A DNA stretch of 64,000 nucleotides from Seminavis robusta (Eukaryota > Bacillariophyta > Bacillariophyceae > Naviculales > Naviculaceae): positions 1-64,000 of the forward strand of contig CAICTM010000136.1 in the NCBI GenBank assembly GCA_903772945.1. Direction: 5' to 3'. The notes under the pieces were generated by a model. The model was given only the letters and a program-made list of their open reading frames with translations, did not search any database and was not told the origin of the DNA. Numbering within the stretch: position 1 is the first letter of the stretch; each line of letters opens with the position of its first letter. Shown in pieces: positions 30,218 to 41,000 of the stretch. The translations under genes were made by a program, and so were the position numbers.

Positions 30218-31245
30218 ATGAAGTTCCTGGCCATTTCTCTTTTCCTGGTTGCTTCCTTCACGGAGCAAAGTTCAGCCTATTGTAACGATAGACCAGTTCC
30301 TGCAAATTGGGGTGGAGCCCTGCTTCACTGCAACTCAGGGTGTCTAGCATGTTCTGCTTCCGTTGACAACAACGATGGTACCAAGGATGTCTGGATCAAT
30401 GGATATGATTGCCTGCAGAAGTCTCTCAGTTGGATGTGCTGCACCGATGCTTCATGTACTTCGGGCAGTGTCGTGAACGCCAATGACACGAACATGAAGG
30501 AGAACACCCACGTTCTCCACATTCAGAACATCCCCGTGGACCAAATGAGCCTCAAGATCCAAGTCCATGATAAGGCAGTCTACGGCAATGACAGTGTTAG
30601 AATAGACAAATGCAGTGGAACTCAGAATCCAGGAGGAATCTGCACCAATGTGTGCTCACAAGTGGTCAGCCTCGCCGATTGCCCTGGTCCCTTCAACCCC
30701 AGTCAGTCTTCACACTTGGAGAACGAGTTGGACTCGGACATCAGTATTATGGAACCGTCCATGGACTCGGAGTTTGACAATTCCAACAATGCTCCTTCTG
30801 ATGCCCAACTGGGAGAGGGCGTCGTTGAGGTGGCAAGCAATGGCGAGTGCCAGCTGCTCCATGACATTGTTGAAGAAACTTTGAACAATGATACTGTGTT
30901 CAACAAGGATGCTGTGTCCATTGCCAATCTAGGCGGATACCCCACCATCAAGCACACCCAGGTGGGTGAGAACGAAAAGTAAGTTGCTGTTTGGTGTGAT
31001 GTTTCAACGCTTACTTGACACTCGTACTATTTGACTCACACCCAGTTTTGTACATCTCTGCCCCATCCAGTTTCACTGTTTCAAGCATTGAGAAGATGGT
31101 GCAGCGGCAAGATTCCGAGGAGTGTCGTCTCCCTGAAGCTAATGCTTCTCAAAAGCATTGTAATACTTTTGAAGAAAGCCTTGTGGTGGAAGCAGCCGAG
31201 TTAGCGTATGCCGAGTTCAAGGAAGATACAACTGCCTTTTCGTAA
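30218..31245 (+). CDS. secreted cysteine-containing protein, two exons
   Basis: Exons are 30218-30978 and 31071-31245. The intron 30979-31070 has a GTAAGT donor and a CATCCAG acceptor and restores a frame open to a TAA, giving 311 residues. Without splicing the frame stops at 30982. Residues 1-20 (MKFLAISLFLVASFTEQSSA) look like a signal peptide. The mature N-terminal part has paired cysteines (CNSGCLACS, WMCCTDASC, CTNVCSQ). The C-terminal half is acidic and Asn/Ser-rich. I do not recognise the family; it is probably secreted or vesicular. The start is 417 bp from the VWA-kinase start, in divergent orientation. Confidence 0.65.
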
Positions 31246-31885
31246 TGTGAACGTGGCTATCTATGAGTACGCAGACTGCCTTTTCCTAATGCCCAGCCAA
31301 TCAATCAACTTGCTGACTGACCCAAGCTTGGGTGCACCAAATAGCCAAAGGGCATGGCCACGATACTGCTCGGAGTGGATTCGGGTCTGCAACTACTTCC
31401 TTCCTGTACCGTTGTTCCTGGAGAGCATACCGGTACCCTTCGGTCGCCCCAATACACATCTTAACTACATACCGTATATATCCTTACATTAGGCTTCATT
31501 TGATTTCATTCAAGCAAGCAGATGTGTCAGCCAACTAGCTGTTCTCGTCCAACTAACTGAAGTTCTGGCAGATCTCTTTCTCACCGTCGTCGTGGGCTGG
31601 CCCAACATGAGTTACGATACCTAGCCCTTGGCAGGAGGAACCCAGATGAGGTAGCGGGCAATGTACACTTTACATGTACTTGACGCAGAGCAGCAAGTTT
31701 GATGAAGAAGGTGGCGTTGCGGCTTTAAAAAAATCGAGGTTTGAACCCAAAGAGGAGGCAGGGATTTGTAGATTAACCCTAATTGAACCCTACGTAACAG
31801 CGTGGATCCACATCACACACGGCACCCACCAAGAGAGCAAGGGCCGAGGAGAGCAAAGGAATTTCATGAGGCTTGTTTGTTGGAA
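31246..31885. other. intergenic interval
   Basis: No gene seen. It contains the 3' region of the secreted-protein gene and the presumed 5' region of the next frame. An A7 run lies near 31729. Confidence 0.5.
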
Positions 31886-32488
31886 ATGACAATGGAGGGG
31901 TCGTCGTCCTCTCCTTTAGGTGGTACTCCTGTGAGTACGCAGCGAGTTGTTATTGGGGGAAGTCATGGGCATGTTGAAGAGGCGATCGACGGCCACTTGT
32001 TGGTGCTTTGGTCGGCCTCTCTGTGCAACTGGAAACCCCTTCGAAACTGTACGGGACGCTACAGTTGTCGCGAAAAGAGAACGCGGGAAGAGTTGTCAAC
32101 AAGAGGCAATGTGTTGTTTCCCTCTCAGATGGACCCCATCATGTTGATGCAGTATGCGCTCTCGTGTGCAAATAGCGACAGCAAGGAGAAGAATCTTGCA
32201 ACGGAGTGGCAATTGCAAGTGTTTGCCCCGGCACCCGGTCGAACCGATCGGATCCTGGTCCTTCCATTGGATGCTCAACAACAAACGGGTATCATTACCT
32301 ATGTCAAGCAACAGAAGCAACCACAACAACAGACAATCGACGAGCCAACAATCAGCAAAGATGTTGAAAGAGAAATGACATCAGAGACTACTGCTGTCGA
32401 ACATGACGGATGCCGCTATGTCCACACATTGAATGCGCCTTCGGGATTTCAGCGCAAGCTCAAGGCAGTCGGCATACAACTAGGTTGA
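31886..32488 (+). CDS. hypothetical protein
   Basis: This is a 200-residue frame from the ATG at 31886; a second ATG lies two codons on, and an upstream in-frame ATG at 31802 is possible but poorly coding. It has LVLWSASLCNW, YSCREKRTREEL, a Gln-rich stretch (QQQTGII...QQKQPQQQ) and a C-terminal block GCRYVHTLNAPSGFQRKLKA. No signal peptide or membrane segment is evident. I do not recognise the family. Codon composition and low-complexity Gln tracts resemble neighbouring real genes, so I keep it at moderate confidence. Confidence 0.45.
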   Translation: MTMEGSSSSPLGGTPVSTQRVVIGGSHGHVEEAIDGHLLVLWSASLCNWKPLRNCTGRYSCREKRTREELSTRGNVLFPSQMDPIMLMQYALSCANSDSKEKNLATEWQLQVFAPAPGRTDRILVLPLDAQQQTGIITYVKQQKQPQQQTIDEPTISKDVEREMTSETTAVEHDGCRYVHTLNAPSGFQRKLKAVGIQLG

Positions 32489-33163
32489 AAAGACGAGGCT
32501 ACTTTGCGTCCATTCCAGTGCCGGCAACCGACCATTGACGTGTGGAAATCCCATGATTCCATGAATGTCGTGTTCAGCAGACAAACACCAACTAGACTAT
32601 ACTGGCTCCATGGAGAAGGAGATCGACGCGACACCGAATCAGAATGGAACACTGGAATGCGGTATTGCCGAGTTGGCTGCAATGTGCAAGACAAGTGATG
32701 GCTGAAACGATCTTGATCAAGCGAATGGCACGCTGTCTTACCTAATAAGCCACATTGATTGGCGATCAAAGATTTCTCTGAAGCTACAGTACTACAGCTA
32801 CGCATACAACTTGAAGGACCCAAGAAGGAGGGAATGGGTCCCTTGTTTGGAAACAGCTAGGTTCAAGATCCTGCCAGGAATGGCGAACACAAGGTAGACT
32901 ACAAATCTAGCATCGGTCGCTCAGCAAAACAAGCCACCAAAAAACCTTCCTCTAGCTAGCCGGCTATCGCAGCATCATTACACTACAACTTTTGACTTTC
33001 TAATACTAAGGGGGTTTAGAGCAGGGATGCCAGCGAGGGCCAGGATTAGGAAAAGAAGAGTCAAAATTCAGGACTGGGTTCCGTGGGATCAGGGGAAGAT
33101 AAATTATTGAGGACTAACATTGGGGCCAAAGGGCTTTGCTTTGCAGGTTTCATCAGTACCGTA
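32489..33163. other. intergenic interval
   Basis: No gene seen. The open frames here (for example on the minus strand at 32449-32823) overlap the 3' end of the preceding gene and lack family signals. Confidence 0.5.
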
Positions 33164-34060
33164 TTAAAGTCCAATGAGCACAGCAGCGAGTATCCAGCCG
33201 CTAAATCGGACCCGGAATAAACTCGTACTACCAGCACCAATAATTGACCATGCCGAGCTCTTAGGTTCGGCCTGTGTACTGCTGCTAATGTTGTTGCCGT
33301 CTGTTGTACCTTCTGCGGTTGTGGTGGTGGAGGAGGAGGAGGAGCTTCCACAATAGGGCAGATTGTCGGTTCGCGGTCCGAGTCCATAGGCGGAACAGTC
33401 TTTGGTTCCGGCCAACTCTTGAACCTTGTCTTGGACTTGTCCCGACAATGGCTCACATTCCGTTGTGGCTCCATCCGAACACAATCGAATCCGGACCAGT
33501 GATTGTTCTTTTTCCAACGACACGGCCTGTTGATTGTACAGTGTGACACCAATTTCCGTCATTTCTTGTTGTCCCTCTGGTGTATTCAAATAGTCTTTTA
33601 CGACATTCCAACAATCGCCGACTCCATCGTCACGACAATTCACAGTGTTGCCATTGGCATCCATAATTTGCGCCTTGAAAATCACTCGACCCGTATCGGA
33701 TTCTTCGACAAAGTACTCGTCCATGCTCAATTTGATACCATTGGCAACGGTAGAGCCTTCGTTGAACCGTAGAAAACTCACGAGCGCATTTACATTGGGA
33801 GGATCGCTGCCGTAGATCGAGTCGAGAATGACGGGATCAATGGCTTGGTCTTTGATCTGGAACACATCCAAACATTCTTGCGAGGCGCGATACCAGGGAA
33901 TCAAGACATCATCGCCCAATTGACCGTACACACGACATTCGGGAGGATCTTCGGGTTGAAAGGCGCACGCACAGACATCATCTTGAGCCTGACAGACGAT
34001 ACACTGTAGCAGCAGTACGAGTGTTGTCAATCTTAAGACGGCAATAATAGCTCGGGACAT
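33164..34060 (-). CDS. predicted secreted, GPI-anchored-like protein
   Basis: This is a 298-residue frame from the ATG at 34060; the longer form to 34072 would need a TTG start. Residues 1-25 are a clear signal peptide ending near CIVCQAQ. The mature part has scattered cysteines (CACAF, ECRVYG, ECLDVF, NCRDD, DCWNV, LCSDG, ECEPL, DCSAYG, YCG), suggesting a disulphide-rich domain. A Ser/Thr-rich stalk (SSSSSTTTTAEGTT) follows. The hydrophobic C-terminus (FSGWILAAVLIGL) directly precedes the stop, the arrangement of a GPI-attachment signal. The family is not recognised; a cell-surface location is inferred. Confidence 0.65.
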   Translation of the reverse strand: MSRAIIAVLRLTTLVLLLQCIVCQAQDDVCACAFQPEDPPECRVYGQLGDDVLIPWYRASQECLDVFQIKDQAIDPVILDSIYGSDPPNVNALVSFLRFNEGSTVANGIKLSMDEYFVEESDTGRVIFKAQIMDANGNTVNCRDDGVGDCWNVVKDYLNTPEGQQEMTEIGVTLYNQQAVSLEKEQSLVRIRLCSDGATTECEPLSGQVQDKVQELAGTKDCSAYGLGPRTDNLPYCGSSSSSSTTTTAEGTTDGNNISSSTQAEPKSSAWSIIGAGSTSLFRVRFSGWILAAVLIGL

Positions 34061-34919
34061 CTTGATCAGCAAGTACTGGAGTAATTAATTAAGAGGTGAC
34101 TCCTTATCAGCAGACGAAATCGAGATGGTGTGGCTCTTCTTTCCCCACGCGTCGCTGTGTCAAGAAATGGCTTCTCGGATCTTTGTCTTTGTACATGTAT
34201 CTTTCGACTGTTCTTTGCTTAAGCCTGGCCCCGGCTGGCTTCCGTAGACAATTTCCCTACTCTAAAACCCCCTTAAAATCTTTGTGACAGGGCCATCTGC
34301 CGGTACCGTATGTTTGATTTTTTAAGAAATAAGCAGCGGAAAGATCCCCCAAACCACACCGAATGATCAATCTCCATAAACCCACGCACTGCTAAAAGGG
34401 GGGGACCACCGGCCCAATTGCCCTCGGCCGAGAACGAATCGCATGGCTACCTTGTGCCAACGACTGAGTAATGGTTACTAATAAACTACTAGCTAGTAAT
34501 GACTACCGGCAGGCTACAGAGAGCTTTCCACAAAACACAGATTACATTTTTTCTTTCTTTTCTTTGTTGAACATGCAGAGCGGTTCCACCCTCGTCGAGA
34601 CCACCCACACGCAAACATGTATAGATAAAAATGGTCGGCCAGCCAATGATTGTTTCTCAGAACCAATTCATTTCATTTTGGCAAGCCCACACCATCAACA
34701 CGCAACCATGTGTCGATAAACTCAAAGACGCTCGGTCGAACCAGATTTCACTCTTGTAAGCCCACCATGAGCAAGCGCCATCATCATGTATCGCACCGAC
34801 ATGTAGTAATATGTACGATGGATTCCACCCTCGTGAAGATCCATCCTTCGTATGCAAGATCGAGCACCATGACCGACAGCCACAGCCGTCAGAAACAGTG
34901 CAGCCAAAAGCAACGGGAA
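34061..34919. other. intergenic interval
   Basis: No gene seen. Two partly similar stretches carry a CATTTT...CCCACC/ACCATGAGCAAG-type word near 34600-34780, suggesting an old local duplication. Confidence 0.4.
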
Positions 34920-37900
34920 TCAATTCTCCTCGTCCTCTTCATAGACTCCCTGTTTCATTCTCATCTTCTTGACCGTGCCTTGGTTTGGAGATGAGCCATC
35001 CATCATGATGCCAGCCATTGCCACGCTTGTGGGCGGACCCGCCGGAGGATCGCCTCTTCTTCCACGAACGTGATTCGTAATGTTCGGAACATTCTGCATG
35101 CTGCCATTGCTGTTCATGCCGCCACCGTTGTTGCTCTGCTGGTTCATGCTGCCATTGTTTCCTCCATTCTGCGGTGGACCCGAGTTGCAACCGTTGTTAT
35201 TCATGTTGCCTCCCATGCCTCCGTTCATTCCTTGGGGTCCACCTAACATGCCGTTCATTTGCCTTGCTACTGACGCCAACGGTGCCAGCGCCGGGGGAAG
35301 CGAACGTTCATCCATTCCAGCAGTGAGAGCTGCAGCAGCTTGCAAGTGTTGGGCGGCAGCAGCCGCTGCCGCGGCATTATCGTTCATGCCCCAGAATCCA
35401 CCTTGCTGGCCCATCTGCATAGCAGGGCCCCAACCGCCGGGGGCAAACTGATTAGGCATCATACCACCAGGGCCAAACTGCATGTTCATGTTGTTTGGCT
35501 GCTGCTGGTTATTATTACAACCGCCGTTTTGGTTGTTACCGTTACCGTTGTTCGGGTCGGGATTGTTGGAGCTATCGTCAGGATGGTGGGTTTCGGCGCC
35601 ACTAGTGGACGAGACAAAGTACGGTTGTTGACCTTGCTGCTGCTGGGGGTTCTGGTTGCTGTTGTTGTTACCAGGACCGTTGTTGTTGCCACCAGGCGAC
35701 CCGTTGTTGCCGTTGTTACCATTGTTGTTAAAGCCGCCCTGCTGTTGCTGCATGCGACCGTAACCCATGTTCTGGTTGTTCATGCCCTGCTGGAACATGC
35801 CTCCGGTGCTGTTGCAGTTGTCCGAAGGTCCATTGTTGCCGTTGTTATTATTGCTGTTGTTTTGGTACTGCTGGGAAGGATCAAACCCAGGAGGAGCACC
35901 AAAAGGACTCATTCCAAACGGACCAGGAGCCATGGGGAAGAAGGGGTTCGGACCCATGGGGCCCTGAGGACCCATCAACTGATGAGCCATACCGAACTGC
36001 TGGTAAGCACCATGGGGCAGCATCGTCCAAGGATTGGGGTTGCCTCCCAACATGCGAATGATGGCCTCGTTCGAGAACGCCTGCTGGGGATGCATCTGCT
36101 GCTGCTGCATGCTGTTCTGCTGCATGTTATTCTGGTTCGACTGCTGCATGCTGTTCTGATTCTGCTGCATGTTATTCTGGTTGTTCTGGTTCATCTGCTG
36201 CTGCTGGAACGGGGGACGATCGTTGTTATTCCCGCCACTTCCATCGTTATTGTTATTCGATGGGGACCCGTCTTGCGAGCGATCATTGTCATTGCCGCCA
36301 GCAGCATCATTGTTCTTCTTCTGGGGACGAGGCGTGGGAACATTTCGTCCCCCGCCCATAATGGCGACACCTGGCAGGATGCACTTGGAGGACCCGTCCA
36401 CACTCGTCACCTTCTTCTTGAGCGTGGTGCGCTTGCGGCCCGTCGAAGTACGACGCATGGGAGTGCCATCATCAATGGCAAAGGAATCCTCAGCTTGCAA
36501 CTTGGCCTTCTTGACGGGGGGTCCGTCGGCCTGTTCCGCCTTGCGCCTGTTGGCCGGGTGGTTCGGAGGATTGCCACTGGCACCGGGATGGTTTCCCTTG
36601 TTGGCGACGGTAAGACGACGGCGACGACCACCTCTCTGGAGCTCCCACGCGAAACCAAGGGAATTGAGCAAGCTTACACGGTTGTCATTTAAGCGCGAGG
36701 TTTTTCCCTTGATTAAATTCTTGTATTCTTGACGCTGTGGTTGGGAGGACATCAGATGAACAGTGTGAGCAATGATTTGCTGACGAACGAGCACGAGGGA
36801 GGCATGTTGGACTCTTCCACGAACGTACCTGTGTCGAGACCCAGTTCGCGAGTTGAACGTTTTGCTGTGGAGTTCACAAAAATGGAGCAGCAGATTAAGT
36901 GAGTACATGGATTTGCAGACGGAACAAGCAACAATTCATACGAAGTGATGATAGGTCAGAGGAAAAGAGCCGTTGGACTAACCTCCCAGCCAATCGGAAC
37001 CTGCGCATGTCCGTAGTTGTGCTAGAATCAGGGAGAGAACGAGGGTGAGGATCTAAACTGAAGGGATTGGTGCCGTAGTGATCAGGGAGAAGGAAGGACG
37101 ATCAAATCTCACCTTGAAGTCCCTGAGCTCGGCAAACCTCACTTCCCACATCAAATGACGAGGATTCTTTGCCGTCCATTCAAACCCAACATCCATCAAA
37201 CGCTGGGCTCTCTGCATGGTCATGGGAGTCGTCTTTCCGCTGTTCGATTCCAACAGCTTGTAATTCTTTCGCTGAGCCGAAACTGAAACAGGCAAAGGAG
37301 GAGCACGATGTCGCGTGAGCATGCAAACGACCTGCACTTATTCACACACATTGAAAGGGCAACAGCACAAGATCAGATCATGACAGACGTACCCCATGCA
37401 CCAAGCTGCAGATCCTCCTTGTAGCGATTGGGGACTTCATCGACAAAAGAAGACAATAAAAGAGGCGAGAAGCAGATAGATCGATGGGGTCAGCGAATCG
37501 AATCGACGAGAAGAGGTTCAGTCACCAATTCCATCAAGCATTACCTAGACAGTGACCATGAATCTCCTGTACGGTAGGACAGAGAAGATAGAGGACAGCA
37601 TGAGCGACAGAAAGAGCAATGCCGACAACGACTGGCATCAACTGATGGCCAAAGCGATCTTGCTTTCTTACCTTGAATTCTAGAAGCCTCAGATACATTT
37701 CCTCCCATCGATCTTCACTGAGAGCCGAACTGGTACTGTTGAAGTAGTCATCGTCCACTTCTTCCTCTGCCTCTGCCTCAGGGGCATCCTCGTTGCTGTG
37801 GTTCCCGCCGTTACTTTCGGCATGGTCCTCTTCTTCAACAGATTCGTTGACCACAGGGGTCGAATCGTCATTCTTGGTTTCGTCTCTTCCAGGCGACGCC

Positions 37901-38013
37901 GCTTCCTTCTTTTCCTCCTCTGACGATGATGGCGAATCACTACCAGTAATACTACATGTAGTACTGGTAGGTTCCATCTTGGTCTCTTCGTCGCTCTCTT
38001 TGAGGTTTTCCAT
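34920..38013 (-). CDS. helicase-associated-domain protein with long N/Q-rich tail, seven exons
   Basis: Exons on the minus strand are 38013-37672, 37566-37545, 37434-37393, 37282-37113, 37021-36983, 36864-36829 and 36734-34920. Every intron is GT-AG, and the joined length of 2466 nt gives 821 residues without a stop, which supports the model strongly. The N-terminal 95 residues are acidic and Ser-rich. Two helicase-associated (HA) domains follow: RWEEMYLRLLEFK, HGHCLVPNRYK, LGAWVSAQRKNYK and MDVGFEW; then the second with GHAQVPIGWE, LANWVSTQRQEYKNL and LNSLGFAWEL. Next come a basic stretch (KKAKL, RKRTTLKKK) that could be a nuclear signal, about 400 residues of Asn/Gln/Gly/Met, and an alanine run. 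HA domains bind DNA or RNA, and many diatom genes carry them without a helicase. The large antisense frame at 35340-36692 is a mirror of the low-complexity tail. Confidence 0.88.
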
Positions 38014-41000
38014 TGTGGCAAGAATCTACTTTGCTGGGTTGGAAATTGAATAGAGTTGCTGCTGTTGTTGGGATCTGACTAAAATGAGAAGGAGGGAGAT
38101 TTCATGAAGCAAAACCAATCGTAGCGCCGTAGCGCCCTTACATTTTCTACACGAACACAAAAAAACAAGCACTTTCGAGGCAATCCGCCCTTTCAAACAA
38201 ACGCTCCCGTACCTCTTGGTATTCGATCAACGATATCGATCAAGTTTGCCTGGATGGTTAACTCCAGAAGAAACCTTTTCCTGTGCAAACCACTTAAATA
38301 TACAATAACTGCCATAACGGCAAGTGCCAGACACTTAGAAATCAGCGATACTAAAATAAACCAGTGACTCAGAAGAACTTTCCTAGAACTTCGGTGGAAT
38401 GCCTTATAGCCTAGATGCCGCTTGCCATGACAAAATAAATTAATGCATGTGACGAGGTAAGGCTTCTTGATCGAACCACTTAACTCCATTGTTGAGGGTT
38501 GTTTTACTGAGTGCTGTACAGTACTGAGTACAGTACGGTAAATAGTCATTCGTGTGTTAAAGGCCTTCGACAGTCATATCTTGAGTTCATTATAATCCAT
38601 GTCTGCATAAAACACACAGGTGCCTTGACCCTTAAAAATGGGGCCTATCAATCTTCGAAAAACCATCATCTCAGACATTTTTACGCCACATTCGTATCAT
38701 GAAAGAGAAGCTTATTTGCGCCCTCAAGCCAGGCAGCAAAAGCAACGTGTTCGCAACGTCAAACAGCCAGCAAGGCTACCAACGTCAACTTGGCGGGTGT
38801 ACAGGTCCTGGGTCTGGTTCTGCCGTGTTGCTACGGGAGACGGATGGGTTGGCTGGATCCAAGTCATTGTTTCTATAGTGTTGGTAGCCAATCTAGCTAC
38901 GGTTGCTAGCTAACTGTGTAATGAATCGGTATAGATAGCCACGAAACCACTCAAGTATGTAACTCATCTTGGCTGTTTGGATACGACAGAGGCTTCGCTG
39001 CTCTCTGGACGAAAGCAAAACGCGACACAGCTGTGGGCTGGAGCTGGAGAGAGAGGAAAACCATGCAGGGAATAGGGAATGAATAGATTGAGAAGCTGCT
39101 TGAAACTGAGAGCGCCATCTTTCATCACTTGCATGGTGTATCCAAGAAACAGTACGTTCACTTTTATTTTCTGCTTGGATTGAGATCGCGCCACAGGTTC
39201 CTTTGCCTTCTTTATTTGATTGCTGTGTGTTTAGTCGTTTAGTCAGGAGCTGATTAGGGTAGTGTTGAAGATTGCAAGGACACGCAAACAACCGAGGATG
39301 ACCTTTTTTGATCTGTCCAGTGAAGACCCCCCTGGGTATGTTTGTACTACGAAAAGCCCAACCCTTCATGATAACTGATTTGCCAAGGGTTGTCCTGTGC
39401 TCCCTCCATGTCGACAAAGCCGTCAACCTGGACCCTTGGGTTCATTCCCAATGCTGACGAGGGATGAGGGATTGGGCTCCTGACCTCCTATCCAGAATCT
39501 TACCCGCCCACCCGAAAGTGCTTTAGCCAAGTGGTCTCTGGGCTGCTGAATGTTTGGTTTGGTTTCCTGCTGTTGGCATGAACGATGAGGCAAGGGCATC
39601 CAGGCTCGATTCACTCAGAATAAGAAGGCCAGGAAACCTCAGCGATGCTGCGGATTGATAACGCAGCAGGTAGAGGGAAGGGGCCAAAAGTGCTTATACC
39701 ATAGATGGCACCTCAGAGCAGACTCATGATGCTCTGATCTGGCACAAGTAGCATCCGTTTGTGTCAGACTGTTTCCCACTGCTAGCTCGCGCAGCAATGG
39801 GAATCGAATCAGCTACCTCCTGCGGTTGGCTTGGCACATGACCAGCTGTCTCCGTCCAACAACCCAGTCTACTGAAAGACCTCCTGACGGCGTCAGCGCG
39901 AGGCATCGGGTGCAAGCCATCTTATGCGCTCCTTCTGCCCAGATCAGATTCGCTTTTTGCTCTGTCGGGCGTACCGTTCCAGTATTGTTGATACCCAAGT
40001 ACCACGCTCTTGTTGAATTGGTATCTTCGCCTTACAAAAGCGCAGAGGATTGAGGAAGCCATTGGATCCATTCTCTCTGTGTCAAAGTCTCTGTATATTG
40101 TGATCTCACCGAGCAACCCCTGAAGTTAAGCTTGTGTTTCTCGTGGAGAGCTTTTATCGGTTGTGATTTGCCATATAAAGACGATCAAAAGGGTCTGGAT
40201 TGCGCAGTGAGAATAATGGCATAATGGCGGCAACCCTGTCTGGTGGCAACAGCAACAACAACTACTGGATCACCAAAGGTGACGTCTGGGCGTGAATCAA
40301 TGAAGCGGGCACTCCTTCACTTCACTCTTTCTGACGATTTTACAGTCAGCTACAGCCAACAACCAAAGAAGAACCTTCTTCGAGAGTACATGTATATTGG
40401 GAGATTCATCCTTGATCGCATGGCCACAAACCCAGGGATCGAGCGAGCGAAAGCACCATCCATCACAAGTTCCCAGCGAAATCTGCTCCTTTGCTTCCCT
40501 CAGTAAGAATCAAAACCAAATGAACTGGACGCGGTGCGCACATTCCCTTCGTTCACTTCAGATGGGAACATTCCAACGCTATAGGGTCGGATTTCTCCCA
40601 TATTCTGGACCGGCTGTTTGCGGGGAATCAGTGTTCTTGCCCCCGAACTTTAGACTTTCTGATTCCGGTAAAGGTATCATAAATGGAGCTAGGGGTTGAT
40701 GGTTCGGGGGGCATTTAGTCCCAAAGTTGCAACAATATTATGTTGACTCAGACGCATGGCAAAAGAAGTAACAGGCTCGGGATGCAGCCGCAATAGCAAA
40801 TTATTGCGTCCAAAGGCATTCGCAAGGCCTTGGGGGGGGGGGCACTTTTGCTGGATGCCGCTTTTGGTGGTTTCAATAGCTGTTTCAATTGAGCGGTCCG
40901 GCCTTGGCAATACCAGCCAGTGCGACGGCAACAGAGCTCCGATCACCTGATGGCGACCTTTGGTTTCCTAAGAGTTGCGGAAAAGTGCAGTGTCGTAGGA

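Noticed and set aside
35340-36692. 450-codon plus-strand open frame of Val/Ile/Leu-rich sequence
   Set aside because: It is the antisense of the Asn/Gln-rich tail of the seven-exon gene; AAC/CAA repeats read backwards as GTT/TTG. The sense gene is supported by exon joins and HA domains.
38893-39426. 177-codon minus-strand frame
   Set aside because: Irregular composition with no motif; judged a random open frame in the gene-poor interval.
39796-39880. tRNA-like B box (GATTCGATTCC on the minus strand)
   Set aside because: No acceptable A box at tRNA spacing and no cloverleaf; noted only as a chance match.
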